Source: an uncultured Pseudodesulfovibrio sp. (lineage in GTDB: Bacteria > Desulfobacterota > Desulfovibrionia > Desulfovibrionales > Desulfovibrionaceae). Taken from it: a stretch of 64,000 nucleotides of DNA. The stretch lies in assembly GCF_963677845.1 (NCBI RefSeq), contig NZ_OY782498.1:1867518-1931517 (forward strand), read 5' to 3'. Under the pieces are notes generated by a model. The model had not been told where the DNA came from, made no database searches, and was given only the letters and a program-made list of their open reading frames with translations. A program made the position numbers and the translations under genes. Of this stretch, positions 8,810 through 18,357 are shown one piece after another (within the stretch, counting starts at the first letter, position 1; the number at the start of each line of letters is the position of its first letter).

Positions 8810-11800
8810 GTGTCTCTTTTTTTTCCTTTTCGATTACCCATCGTAGTCAGCTTACTCTTCCTCCTGTTGCTCTCTTCTCCAGTTCAAGCTCAAGAAAAGC
8901 TTATCGTTGCCATCGACAAAACCTACGCCCCACTTTCTCTCGTTACTCCAGATGGCAAACCTGCGGGATTATTGGTTGAGATGTGGCAACTATGGTCAAA
9001 AAACACAGGTATCGCTGTCGAATTTGCCTCTGGGACTTGGGAAGAAACCATCGAAATGGTAAAATCAGGTAAGGCCGATGTACATTCTGGATTATTCAAA
9101 AACTCCAAAAGGTCTAAATGGCTCAACTTTTCAGACACTTTGCACGCCATCAAAAGCACACTCTACCACCGAGTGCACTCGAAGTGTCCTTCGCTTTGCA
9201 CACTCAAAAACGAAAAAATCGGCATTGTAGCCGACACATATCAACAAGACTATCTACGCGAAAAACATCCACACCTCTCCATTGCTTCTTACGAAAGTCA
9301 TGAAGCATTGTTAACCGGACTTATTGCCGGTGAAATTGATATCATATTTGATGAAGTACCGACCGTTTCCCGCAATTTGGCCCGACTTGGCTGGCAAGGA
9401 CTCGTAGACAGAACTCCCAACACGGAAGTCATCAACACAGTACACGCTGCCGTATTAAAGACACGTACGGCACTCATCAAACGTATTGATGACGGTTTTA
9501 GGACGCTCAATCCGGCTCTTCTGGCAGCCATTGATAAACGTTGGATTATTCATCCTCAGGATCGATTCTACCACGATGTAACAGCAGGACTTAAAATTGA
9601 GCTGACAGACAAAGAAAAAGAATTTCTGCACAAAAAAACATCCATCACATTAACGGCTACACCGAACTGGCCTCCATTTGAAATGGAACAAGCCGATGGG
9701 TCGTATACGGGCATAGCCGCAGATTTTATACGAGTCGCGGCCAAAAAAGTTGGACTTTCAATCAAGCCGGTATTCGACACTGATTGGGATGCCCACATGA
9801 CCAAACTCAAAAAAGGCAAACTGGATGTAGCTCCAGGATTAAATGAGACATCCAAACGTTTGAAGCATTTTACTTTTACCCAGCCATACATCGAATATTA
9901 TTCCGCGATATTTACTCGAAGAGACCGAGAGGACATCGTAACGCCGAATGATCTTGCAGGCAAAACAGTCGCTTTGGAAGAGGGATATGCCATAGCCAGA
10001 AACCTGCCCACAGACCGACCGGACATCAACATCATGCTCGTAAAATCGACACAAGAAGCTCTTGAGGTCGTCTCTGCGGGCAAAGCCGACGCCTACATTG
10101 GTAACCAAGTCGTTGCATCGTATTTGATCAAAAAATATACTCTTCCCAATCTGACACTTGCGAGCCTCTGGCGTACGGACCTTCCCGGTCAATTGCGCTT
10201 TGCCGTAAGCAAAGACGAGCCTCTTCTGCGAAACATCCTACAAAAAGGTCTCGACGCCATCACAAAACAGGAACGTGAGGCCATCCTGACCACGTATCTT
10301 GATGCTTCCGGCTTCCAACAAAAAGTCTTCTCACTCACCGACGAAGAATGGGACTGGCTTCATGCGCACCCTCGAATCAAAGTCGGCATTGATCCACAAA
10401 GTGCCCCCTTTGAATTCATTGATGAACAAAAGCAAGTCCAAGGCATATCGGCGGAATATATTGATTTCATAAAAGAAAAGATAAAAGTCGAAATGACTCC
10501 GACCATAGACTTGAGTTGGAGTGAAGTTCTTCAATCCGCCAAGCAGGGAAGAATCGATATTCTCACTTCAATTGCTAAAACACCTGTCCGCGAGGAATTC
10601 CTTCTTTTCACAGAGCCTTACATAGAATTTCCAATTGTTATATTCTCTCCCAAAGAAGCGCCTTTGGTTAACGAAATTTCCGACATTGCCAGTGGACGCA
10701 TAGCCGTTGTTGAAGGATACGCAGCTCAAGAATACCTGACATATGAACATCCAAAGCTAAAACTCCTCTCTTTTCCAACAGTTAACAAAGCGATTAACGC
10801 ACTTGCAATGGGAGAAGTGAACTGGTTCATCAATGATTTGGCTACCGGGATTTATGCGATTGAACAAAATGGACTCACCAACTTAAAAGTCGCGGCTTCC
10901 ACAGAATGGAAACTGTCTTTGTCAATGGCTGTCCGCAAGGACTATCCAGAATTGGTGAATATTCTCAACAAAGCACTGAATGTCGTTACGGACGAACAAG
11001 CTGCCGAATTCAAAAACAAATGGCTCGCACTAAAATTTGAACACGGTTTGGACATGTCCACAGTCTTCACATGGGTCTTACCAATCTCCGGTGGCGTCCT
11101 TTTGATCCTCGGCCTTATCGTCCTCTGGAACCGCAAACTCGGCAGTGAAATAACAGAGAGAAAAAAAGCACAAGCGGAACTAGCCGACACGATGAAATCG
11201 CTTGATGAAAAAAACCAAATGCTGGAAGGGCTCTCCTCAAAATTGGCAAAATATTTGTCACCGCAGGTATACGATTCCATTTTTGCGGGAGACCGAGATG
11301 TCTCTCTTTCAACTGAACGTAAAAAGCTGACGGTATTCTTTTCCGATATCAAAAACTTCACACAGACAACCGATGATATGCAGCCGGAGGACTTAACTGC
11401 TCTTCTCAATAATTACTTCACCGAAATGTCTTCCATCGCGATGGAATACGGAGCGACTATCGACAAGTTTATTGGAGACGCGATGCTCATGTTCTTCGGC
11501 GACCCGGAGACAAAGGGGGTCAAAGAAGACGCGGAACTGTGTGTACGAATGGCTTTTGCTATGCAAAAACGAATGGCTGAACTGGAAAAGGAATGGCAGG
11601 CCATGGGCTATGACAAACCATTCAAAATGCGCGTGGGAATCAACACTGGATATTGCAACGTAGGCAATTTTGGTTCCGACACCAGAATGGATTATACCAT
11701 CATCGGTGGAGAAGTGAATCTGGCTGCCCGACTTGAGGGGCAGGCTGATCCTGGAGGTGTCCTCATATCGTCAGAAACCTATATTCTCGTCAAAGAACTT

Positions 11801-12034
11801 GTAAACGCAAAAAAACGAAACCCACTCTCAGTAAAAGGCATACGAAGAAGTATTCACCCATATTCCATTGTTTCACTCCGTAACGGCGAGGAAGATTATA
11901 CCGAACGCAATCACACAATCAAACATGAGGAAAAAGGGTTCACCTTGTCCATCAACCTTGAAGGTTTAACTCCTGAAAAACGTAAAAAAATATCATCACG
12001 ATTATTAAAGGTAGCTCAACAACTGAAAAAATAA
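8810..12034 (+). CDS. Class III adenylate/guanylate cyclase with three tandem solute-binding sensor domains
   Basis: A membrane signalling protein of 1074 residues starting at GTG 8810, with GGAGG at 8801-8805. After a signal peptide (about 1-27) come three family-3 solute-binding (PBPb) domains: about 30-250 (VAIDKTYAPLSL), 270-500 (LTATPNWPPFEM) and 515-745 (VGIDPQSAPFEF). A transmembrane helix (about 757-778) and a short coiled coil lead to a class III cyclase domain. The cyclase has the metal-binding FSDIKNFT and KFIGDAMLMFFGD and the Asn/Arg stabilisers in EVNLAARLE, so it should be active, producing cAMP or cGMP. The sensors probably bind amino acids or similar solutes. Triple PBPb on a cyclase is unusual; two or three copies are better known on hybrid kinases. 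No neighbour overlaps it; the next cyclase starts 221 bp later. Confidence 0.9.
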   Translation: MSLFFPFRLPIVVSLLFLLLLSSPVQAQEKLIVAIDKTYAPLSLVTPDGKPAGLLVEMWQLWSKNTGIAVEFASGTWEETIEMVKSGKADVHSGLFKNSKRSKWLNFSDTLHAIKSTLYHRVHSKCPSLCTLKNEKIGIVADTYQQDYLREKHPHLSIASYESHEALLTGLIAGEIDIIFDEVPTVSRNLARLGWQGLVDRTPNTEVINTVHAAVLKTRTALIKRIDDGFRTLNPALLAAIDKRWIIHPQDRFYHDVTAGLKIELTDKEKEFLHKKTSITLTATPNWPPFEMEQADGSYTGIAADFIRVAAKKVGLSIKPVFDTDWDAHMTKLKKGKLDVAPGLNETSKRLKHFTFTQPYIEYYSAIFTRRDREDIVTPNDLAGKTVALEEGYAIARNLPTDRPDINIMLVKSTQEALEVVSAGKADAYIGNQVVASYLIKKYTLPNLTLASLWRTDLPGQLRFAVSKDEPLLRNILQKGLDAITKQEREAILTTYLDASGFQQKVFSLTDEEWDWLHAHPRIKVGIDPQSAPFEFIDEQKQVQGISAEYIDFIKEKIKVEMTPTIDLSWSEVLQSAKQGRIDILTSIAKTPVREEFLLFTEPYIEFPIVIFSPKEAPLVNEISDIASGRIAVVEGYAAQEYLTYEHPKLKLLSFPTVNKAINALAMGEVNWFINDLATGIYAIEQNGLTNLKVAASTEWKLSLSMAVRKDYPELVNILNKALNVVTDEQAAEFKNKWLALKFEHGLDMSTVFTWVLPISGGVLLILGLIVLWNRKLGSEITERKKAQAELADTMKSLDEKNQMLEGLSSKLAKYLSPQVYDSIFAGDRDVSLSTERKKLTVFFSDIKNFTQTTDDMQPEDLTALLNNYFTEMSSIAMEYGATIDKFIGDAMLMFFGDPETKGVKEDAELCVRMAFAMQKRMAELEKEWQAMGYDKPFKMRVGINTGYCNVGNFGSDTRMDYTIIGGEVNLAARLEGQADPGGVLISSETYILVKELVNAKKRNPLSVKGIRRSIHPYSIVSLRNGEEDYTERNHTIKHEEKGFTLSINLEGLTPEKRKKISSRLLKVAQQLKK

Positions 12035-12255
12035 GGCAGAAACCTTACTCATACTTCATTGAATTCAGAGCGGACGGCCTCATATATGATTTTAAAGCCC
12101 AATAAACCTCTTTGCGATAGGGCCTACCACATTTTTTATAGATGAGTTATGAGAGCAAACAAAAGGCACATTCATCGACGTCGATTCTTAAATTTCCGTC
12201 AAGATAAAACTACCACAAAGATCTCTGCAGATTCAAAACACAACAAGAGCCACAA

Positions 12256-14412
12256 ATGAGAAAACACATTCCTCTGCATGTTAATATCCTCACGGTCTTT
12301 ACGGTTCTGGTTACTACAATCGTCTTAATTGTCGTTGGTTACGGACATAAAAGCAACTCTGACTCTGCTGTTATTGCCGCACACCAACTCTTGCGCCGGG
12401 TAGAAATATCCACGGCTGAAAAAACACAGGCCCTTTTTGACACTGCATTCAGGACCGTGAACACTTTCATCAATTTTCGAGACATAGGACAAAAGGCGTC
12501 AATTCATTCACACCCTTTGCAATCTGTTTTTTTCAAATTCCTCGAACAAAATGAAGATTTCACTTCCATTTTTATTGGATTTGATGATGGAGATTTCTTT
12601 CTCGTCTCCTCACTGCACGGACGCGATGAATTAAAAAAAAGTCTGGGTATTCCAGAAAGTGCAGTCTGGTATACACAAACAATTGCTCAACGTGCTGACA
12701 AGCAGCGGTATGAACTCAGAAAATATCTGGATACGGGGTTTGTGACAGTTGGCTCTGCTGCCGAACTCCATGTGCAATATGATCCCAGACGTCGTCCCTG
12801 GTTCAAATCAGCCAGCGAAACAGACATTGCGACCTTAAGTGATATTTATATTTTCTCCTTGTCAGAAGAACCGGGAATAACGGTTTCCCGTCGTTTTGAT
12901 GCCACAGTCAAAGGCGTTGTCGGCGTGGACCTTTCTCTTGCCAATGTATCTCATTTTTTAAAGTCACAACTCATTGCTCCCGGCAATGAACTCATAATTT
13001 TTGATACTCTTGGAAATGTCTACGCCTACCCGAATTTAAACAAACTCATCACAAGTATAGGCATTACGGAAAGTGAATCGACAAAGAACGCAAAGATTGC
13101 GGCCCTCGGTTCACCGGCTCTGTTAAATCTTGTGCAATTGTTTCAATCCCAAAAAACAAACACCATTCACGATCAATCACTTCTTGTGGGAAACACGACA
13201 CACCTCGTTGGCATTGAACCTCTTCCCAAAGAATATGGAAAAGAATTGTTCATAGCCCTCACAATCCCGGAAACAACTTTTACCGGGCCGATAGCTGAAG
13301 TCGGCAAGCGAACATTCTTTGTGTCATTAGGAATGCTTCTCCTTTTTTTGCCAATAATATATTTCGTCTCCAAACGTATCAGTCGCCCACTCAAAATACT
13401 GACCCAAAAAGTAGATAACATTAAGGCTTTTAAACTGGATTCACCAATAAAAGTTCGATCAAACATCTTCGAAATACGGGAGTTGAGCAAGGCGACGGAA
13501 ACTATGCGTGAAGCCCTCAACGCTTTTGGGAGCTATATTCCCAAGCCCCTCGTTAAAGCGATGATCGTCAACGATATTGTTCCAACATTGGGCGGTGACC
13601 GTAGGGAAATGACCTTCCTGTTCAGTGACATAAAAGATTTCACCACAATCTCAGAGACACTCACACCCGAGCAGGTGACAAGCAGTATTACAAGCTATCT
13701 GGAAAAAATGAGTTGGACCATCATCCAAAACAAAGGGACCATAGACAAATATATAGGCGACTCAATCATGGCTTTCTGGAATGCCCCAGTGACCAATGCC
13801 GAACACGCATTTCACGCGTGCCTCACAGCATTGCAATGCAGAGAAGTACTTACGGTTTTCAACCAGCACCGTCGGGACAATGATGAACCGGAGTTTCTGA
13901 CCAGAATGGGAATACACACTGGGGAAGCTGTTGTTGGAAATATTGGTTCTTCTGATCGTATGGATTACACGGCCATGGGAGCATCTGTAAATCTGGCCTC
14001 ACGACTGGAAGGACTCAATAAATACATGGGAACAGACATCCTTGTCAGCCGACCGACCATGCTTGCTGCTGGTGAAGAATTCCTTTTCCGCTTTGCTGGC
14101 AAAGTTGTCCCAAAAGGAACGACTGACGGATTATGTGTCTATGAACTTCTTGGGACAAAAGACAATACGACCGGCGTATTTGCCCCGTTCACTGTACCTG
14201 ATAAAATCATGCAAAAAACAGAAAAATGGGAAGCCGCGATCCGTCTTTTCCTTTCGCGGGATTTTGAGGGGGCAGAAACTGCTTTCATTGGCCTTCTTGA
14301 TAAATATGGAGCAGACCCTCTCATTAAAAAATATCTGAAACTCACTCAGGAATTTTCGATGCAATCACCGGACGAATCCTGGAACGGTGAACAAAGTTTC
14401 GATGTGAAATAG
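12256..14412 (+). CDS. Class III adenylate/guanylate cyclase with double-Cache sensor and HAMP
   Basis: This 718-residue membrane cyclase has TM1 (about 9-28), a periplasmic dCache-like domain (about 35-345, including YDPRRRPWFKSA and GVVGVDLSLANV), TM2 (about 350-372), HAMP, and a C-terminal class III cyclase domain. The catalytic domain carries FSDIKDFT and KYIGDSIMAFW (metal ligands) and ASVNLASRLEG (Asn and Arg), so activity is expected. The substrate, ATP or GTP, is uncertain. A solute-binding-protein gene follows after only 9 bp, suggesting that the binding protein presents a ligand to the Cache domain. The ribosome site (AAGAG) is weak. Confidence 0.9.
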   Translation: MRKHIPLHVNILTVFTVLVTTIVLIVVGYGHKSNSDSAVIAAHQLLRRVEISTAEKTQALFDTAFRTVNTFINFRDIGQKASIHSHPLQSVFFKFLEQNEDFTSIFIGFDDGDFFLVSSLHGRDELKKSLGIPESAVWYTQTIAQRADKQRYELRKYLDTGFVTVGSAAELHVQYDPRRRPWFKSASETDIATLSDIYIFSLSEEPGITVSRRFDATVKGVVGVDLSLANVSHFLKSQLIAPGNELIIFDTLGNVYAYPNLNKLITSIGITESESTKNAKIAALGSPALLNLVQLFQSQKTNTIHDQSLLVGNTTHLVGIEPLPKEYGKELFIALTIPETTFTGPIAEVGKRTFFVSLGMLLLFLPIIYFVSKRISRPLKILTQKVDNIKAFKLDSPIKVRSNIFEIRELSKATETMREALNAFGSYIPKPLVKAMIVNDIVPTLGGDRREMTFLFSDIKDFTTISETLTPEQVTSSITSYLEKMSWTIIQNKGTIDKYIGDSIMAFWNAPVTNAEHAFHACLTALQCREVLTVFNQHRRDNDEPEFLTRMGIHTGEAVVGNIGSSDRMDYTAMGASVNLASRLEGLNKYMGTDILVSRPTMLAAGEEFLFRFAGKVVPKGTTDGLCVYELLGTKDNTTGVFAPFTVPDKIMQKTEKWEAAIRLFLSRDFEGAETAFIGLLDKYGADPLIKKYLKLTQEFSMQSPDESWNGEQSFDVK

Positions 14413-14421
14413 GGAGAGAAG

Positions 14422-15786
14422 ATGACTCGGTTAAAAAAAATCATACCATGGTGCACGCTCTTTTCCTTTCTCATAATGTCCATGCCCATTTTCGCGACAG
14501 CGGCTACTCCCATCACCTTCTGGACAACAGAAATGGGCGCAGACCGGCAAGCGGTTATCAAATATCTCACAGATGCCTTCATGATCTTCAATCCGGACAT
14601 TGAAATACATGTTGAGGATATTGAAGAAAACGCCATGGTTGATGCATTGACCCAGGCCCAAAAAGAAGGGACCGGGCCAAACATTATCAGTTGTGCTTCG
14701 AATCTGGTTGTCTCCTTCAGCGAACTCGGATGGATAAACAACACTGGAACAGAAGCTTGTATTTCCAATATAGGTAAAGACAGGTTCTACTCTGGAACAC
14801 TCAGCAAATTGCAACACACAGACGGAACATATAGCGGCATTCCTTTAAGCGGATGGGTTCAAGGTATATGGTACAGAAAAGACTGGTTTAAAAAACACGG
14901 CCTGAACCCACCCAATACTTGGAACAACATTCTAAAAGCGGCCAAAACCTTTCACGCCCCGGAAAAAGAACAATACGGGATTCTCATCGGCACACAGGAT
15001 GATGTATATACCGAGCAAATATTTACCCATCTAGCCCTCTCTGCTGGAGTGAAAGAATTCACCCCCGAAGGAAAGGTCGTGTTTGATACTCCGGCAACTG
15101 TTGAAACGCTCAAATTCTATGCAGAATTAACCCGATACACACCTCCTGGCCCCCAATCTTGGCGTGGAAGAGATTTCTATCTTCAAGGGCAATTGGCGAT
15201 GATGTTCTATTCAACATTCATCATGGATGACATGGCCATTCCTTCCATTGCCGCAAATTCTTTGACTGGAGACAATTTTGAAGAACTCTGTGGTGCCCCT
15301 TACGACTACAATCTCTTGAGAAATACCGGATTTGTCTCAAGTATTACGGGAACGCATAAAGCAAGCTATGGTACTATCACTGCACTTGGCCTGATGAAAA
15401 CCGAAAATACTGCACAACAACAAGCGGCTGAACGCCTTGTTGAATTTCTTTTTTCAAACGACGCCTATATTACCTGGCTGCATATGGTTCCCGGTGGCAC
15501 GATGCCTGTTCTCAAAGATATCGCAATCCACGACACTTTTTTCAGAGACCACCAAGGAGTCTTCCAAAAGTACTCCCGGCAACGAGTCCAAAGCATCTTG
15601 TCTGGATTTGATTCATTAAAAAGCTTCAGCTTTGTGGATGGTCATATCGTACCTCAGGCAGCCCTGGCTTCAGCCATGGGATTGTTGTCCAATATGATTA
15701 CGCGGACTCTTCAAGGAAAAGTATCCCCGGAAGAAGCTGTTTCTCAAACAGCCACAAAAATGCGAATGATCAACTCGAAAATTTAA
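14422..15786 (+). CDS. Family 1 extracellular solute-binding protein without an ABC transporter
   Basis: A 454-residue exported protein with a signal peptide (about 1-29, ending FATAATPITFW). The mature part fits family 1 binding proteins (sugar/polyol type), with PLSGWVQGIWYRKDWFKK and NPPNTWNNILKAAKTF, a region characteristic of this family. GGGAGAG precedes the ATG, and the gap to the upstream cyclase is 9 bp, so the two are almost certainly co-transcribed. No permease or ATPase gene is adjacent, so a sensory role is more likely than transport. The ligand cannot be read. Confidence 0.87.
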   Translation: MTRLKKIIPWCTLFSFLIMSMPIFATAATPITFWTTEMGADRQAVIKYLTDAFMIFNPDIEIHVEDIEENAMVDALTQAQKEGTGPNIISCASNLVVSFSELGWINNTGTEACISNIGKDRFYSGTLSKLQHTDGTYSGIPLSGWVQGIWYRKDWFKKHGLNPPNTWNNILKAAKTFHAPEKEQYGILIGTQDDVYTEQIFTHLALSAGVKEFTPEGKVVFDTPATVETLKFYAELTRYTPPGPQSWRGRDFYLQGQLAMMFYSTFIMDDMAIPSIAANSLTGDNFEELCGAPYDYNLLRNTGFVSSITGTHKASYGTITALGLMKTENTAQQQAAERLVEFLFSNDAYITWLHMVPGGTMPVLKDIAIHDTFFRDHQGVFQKYSRQRVQSILSGFDSLKSFSFVDGHIVPQAALASAMGLLSNMITRTLQGKVSPEEAVSQTATKMRMINSKI

Positions 15787-16096
15787 AACAAAAATCTCAA
15801 ACGCCTTCCTTTAAAAAAAAACAGCAGAGCTTCACGCATGAATCTCTAGCTGGAAACCTACTCTTCACGCTTCTCTTAGGGCTGCAGAGTAAAACCGCCT
15901 TCTCCCTCACTCTACATTCTCCCCCTTGCCTATACGGCATTCCTTTCTAGCACTCATTATCACTATAAACCCTTTATATTTTTTCATAAAGATAGAAACA
16001 AGGTGTTGCGCAGACTCATTTTTACTTTTATTGAAGTTTTCGCTCATCGTAGAGCAGCTTCGAGGAGAGGCCCGTTGAATTTATGGAGGAGAAAGG
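15787..16096. other. Gene-free stretch before the double-Cache MCP
   Basis: About 310 bases with no convincing gene. It is C/T-rich on the plus strand near 15850-15950 and AT-rich near 15970-16000, and probably contains the promoter of the downstream MCP. I saw no consensus flagellar sigma-28 promoter and no clear terminator for the binding-protein gene. Confidence 0.5.
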
Positions 16097-18112
16097 ATGC
16101 GACTATACAAAGATTTAAGCCTACGAAACAAAATTATGATTCCCGTTGGGTTTCTTGTGATGCTTGTCATGGGGGTTACCCTCACCATTCTGATCGAAGA
16201 ATTTAAATCTGTTGCCACCAAAGATGCTTATACCATAGGCGAAGAAATGGCTGGTAAATTCGGACAGCAGGTCAAAGGGGAACTGGACAAGGCTTTATCC
16301 ATAAGTTGGACTCTGGCCCAATCACTGGAAGCCATGGTAGCCTCCCCATCAACACCCAGTCGCGAAGAAGCAAACCACTTTCTCGTAGAGCTTGCCGAGT
16401 CGCATGAGGATCTCACTTCGACATGGCTCGCATTCGAACCTGATAAATTTGATGGAAATGATGCCGCTGCCATCGGTACTGAAGGCTCTGATCAAAACGG
16501 ACAATATCTGGCGTGGTATCAAACCGGCAACAAGATGTCCTATGGTACAAATCTTGACAGAGCATGGTATCAAACCTCGCTTCGATCCGGGAAGCCATTC
16601 CTTACGGACCCGACTGAATATCTTTTTGACGGGGAAAAAATCATCCTGATTTCAGCAACAGCCCCTATTAAAGTAAAAAGCGAAATCATCGGTGTTGCGG
16701 GTGTGGACCTCAACATGACCCAGCTCAAAAAAGTCGTTGAGCACATCACTCCCTATGAAACAGGCTACGGCTTTCTCATCAGCAACTCTGGTATGATCGT
16801 AGCTGATCCATCCCCGCAGAATGTCGGCAAACAAGTTGGCGAAACCTTCGGTTCAGAGATGGAGCACCTCATCTCAAACTGCTTGAAATCCAAACGCACT
16901 GTACATACGACCTTCACCAAGGATGACACAGAATTTGAATTGATAATTTCTCCCTTTACGATCGGTGAAACAGGACTAAGCTGGGCACTTGGCGTGGCAA
17001 TCCCCACAGCCAAGATCATGGACGCTGCAAACGACGTTACATGGCTCTCCGCCATCATGAGCATCGGTTCCATTATAGTACTCCTCGCCATCATCTTTTT
17101 CCTGGCACGGTCCATCGTGAATCCTATCCGTCAAGGCGTCACTTTCACCAAACAAATTTCTTCCGGTGATCTGAATGCCAGCTTGGACATCGATCAAAAA
17201 GACGAAATCGGCGAACTTGCTGCCGACCTGACCGGCATGGGACAACAGCTTCGTTCAGTTGTCAGCGATGTCCGTCAATCTGTTGAACAGGTGGCCAGCG
17301 GCAGTGAAGAACTCTCCGCCACAGCGCAAACTCTTTCCGGAGGAGCAACAGAACAGGCTGCCAATGTCGAAGAGGTTTCTGCCAGCATGGAAGAAATGGC
17401 ATCTAACATCAGCCAGAATGCAGATAACGCCGGTGAAACAGAAAAAATCGCTCGTCGTTCCGCACAGGATGCAGAAGAAGGCGGCGAAGCAGTCACTCAA
17501 ACCGTGCAGGCCATGCGAGAGATCGCTGACAAAATCACTATTATTGAAGACATTGCCCGCCAAACAAATCTTCTCGCTCTCAACGCAGCCATCGAAGCCG
17601 CCCGAGCCGGTGAACACGGTAAGGGATTTGCCGTGGTCGCAGCAGAAGTTCGCAAACTGGCCGAACGCAGTGGAGAGGCTGCCGCAGAAATCAGCGATTT
17701 GTCCGCCTCAAGCGTTGCAGTCGCAGAATCCGCAGGCGGCATGCTCAACAAAATGGTTCCGGATATCAAACGCACAGCCGAATTGATTCAGGAAATAGCC
17801 GCAGCATCCAATGAACAAAATGCCGGAGCCGAACAGGTCAACAAGGCCATGCTCAAGCTGGATGAAATGACGCAACAAATCGCAGCCGCCGCCGAAGAAG
17901 TCTCAGCGACCTCGGAAGAATTGGCCAGACAATCTGTACAACTCCAGTCTGCCATCGCCTTCTTCAAGGTCAACGACATGCCCGGAGCAAGGTCCACTGT
18001 CCACGTAGCGAGAAAAACGGCAGCACTCCCCAAGGGGACTCAGCCGACCAAACAGTCAAATGGCGGCATGACTATTCCCGGTATGACCGATGAGGGCTTT
18101 GAAAGGTTCTAA
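16097..18112 (+). CDS. Methyl-accepting chemotaxis protein with double-Cache sensor and GFERF tail
   Basis: A 671-residue chemoreceptor with a strong ribosome site (GGAGGAGAAAGG) directly before the ATG. Order: TM1 (about 12-35); periplasmic dCache_1-like domain (about 40-305, with [27 protein letters not shown] and [17 protein letters not shown]); TM2 (about 315-338); HAMP; signalling hairpin with tip [21 protein letters not shown]; and a C-terminal GFERF. dCache domains of this kind often bind amino acids, but the ligand is not determined. The tail matches that of the MCP at 3877 and probably docks CheR/CheB. It is monocistronic, with a terminator just after it. Confidence 0.94.
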   Translation: MRLYKDLSLRNKIMIPVGFLVMLVMGVTLTILIEEFKSVATKDAYTIGEEMAGKFGQQVKGELDKALSISWTLAQSLEAMVASPSTPSREEANHFLVELAESHEDLTSTWLAFEPDKFDGNDAAAIGTEGSDQNGQYLAWYQTGNKMSYGTNLDRAWYQTSLRSGKPFLTDPTEYLFDGEKIILISATAPIKVKSEIIGVAGVDLNMTQLKKVVEHITPYETGYGFLISNSGMIVADPSPQNVGKQVGETFGSEMEHLISNCLKSKRTVHTTFTKDDTEFELIISPFTIGETGLSWALGVAIPTAKIMDAANDVTWLSAIMSIGSIIVLLAIIFFLARSIVNPIRQGVTFTKQISSGDLNASLDIDQKDEIGELAADLTGMGQQLRSVVSDVRQSVEQVASGSEELSATAQTLSGGATEQAANVEEVSASMEEMASNISQNADNAGETEKIARRSAQDAEEGGEAVTQTVQAMREIADKITIIEDIARQTNLLALNAAIEAARAGEHGKGFAVVAAEVRKLAERSGEAAAEISDLSASSVAVAESAGGMLNKMVPDIKRTAELIQEIAAASNEQNAGAEQVNKAMLKLDEMTQQIAAAAEEVSATSEELARQSVQLQSAIAFFKVNDMPGARSTVHVARKTAALPKGTQPTKQSNGGMTIPGMTDEGFERF

Positions 18113-18139
18113 TCCATATAGATAATAAATGATTAACAC

Positions 18140-18175
18140 AGGGCAGGGGAGCAATCCTCTGCCCTATATTTATAT
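18140..18175 (+). terminator. Terminator after the double-Cache MCP
   Basis: Arms AGGGCAGGGGA and TCCTCTGCCCT (one G-T pair) are followed by an AT-rich tract, 27 bases after the stop codon. Confidence 0.75.
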
Positions 18176-18241
18176 TTCATGTTCACTTTTCCAACCTTCT
18201 GCACAGTTTCAATACACGCGACACATATGAACAGTCGTCAA

Positions 18242-18259
18242 TGTAAACAAGTGTTTACA
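18242..18259. promoter_or_regulatory. Perfect palindrome upstream of bioDA, candidate operator
   Basis: TGTAAACA, a 2-base spacer (AG) and TGTTTACA form a perfect palindrome about 100 bases before the bioDA start. The half-site TGTAAAC/GTTTACA matches the half-site of biotin-repressor (BirA) operators, but those normally have about 14-16 bases between halves and here there are 4. It may be a variant BirA site or the site of another repressor. Confidence 0.55.
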
Positions 18260-18357
18260 ACACCATACTTGCACACGGCTTGCTCATTCGCCCGAGCATA
18301 TGTATGGTCGCTCACCTCATATTGAGATTATTCACACCTTCAACACACAATTTCCTC

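Noticed and set aside
18242-18259. Palindrome called as a standard BirA operator
   Set aside because: Half-sites fit, but the spacing between halves is 4 rather than about 14-16 bases, so only a candidate operator is reported.
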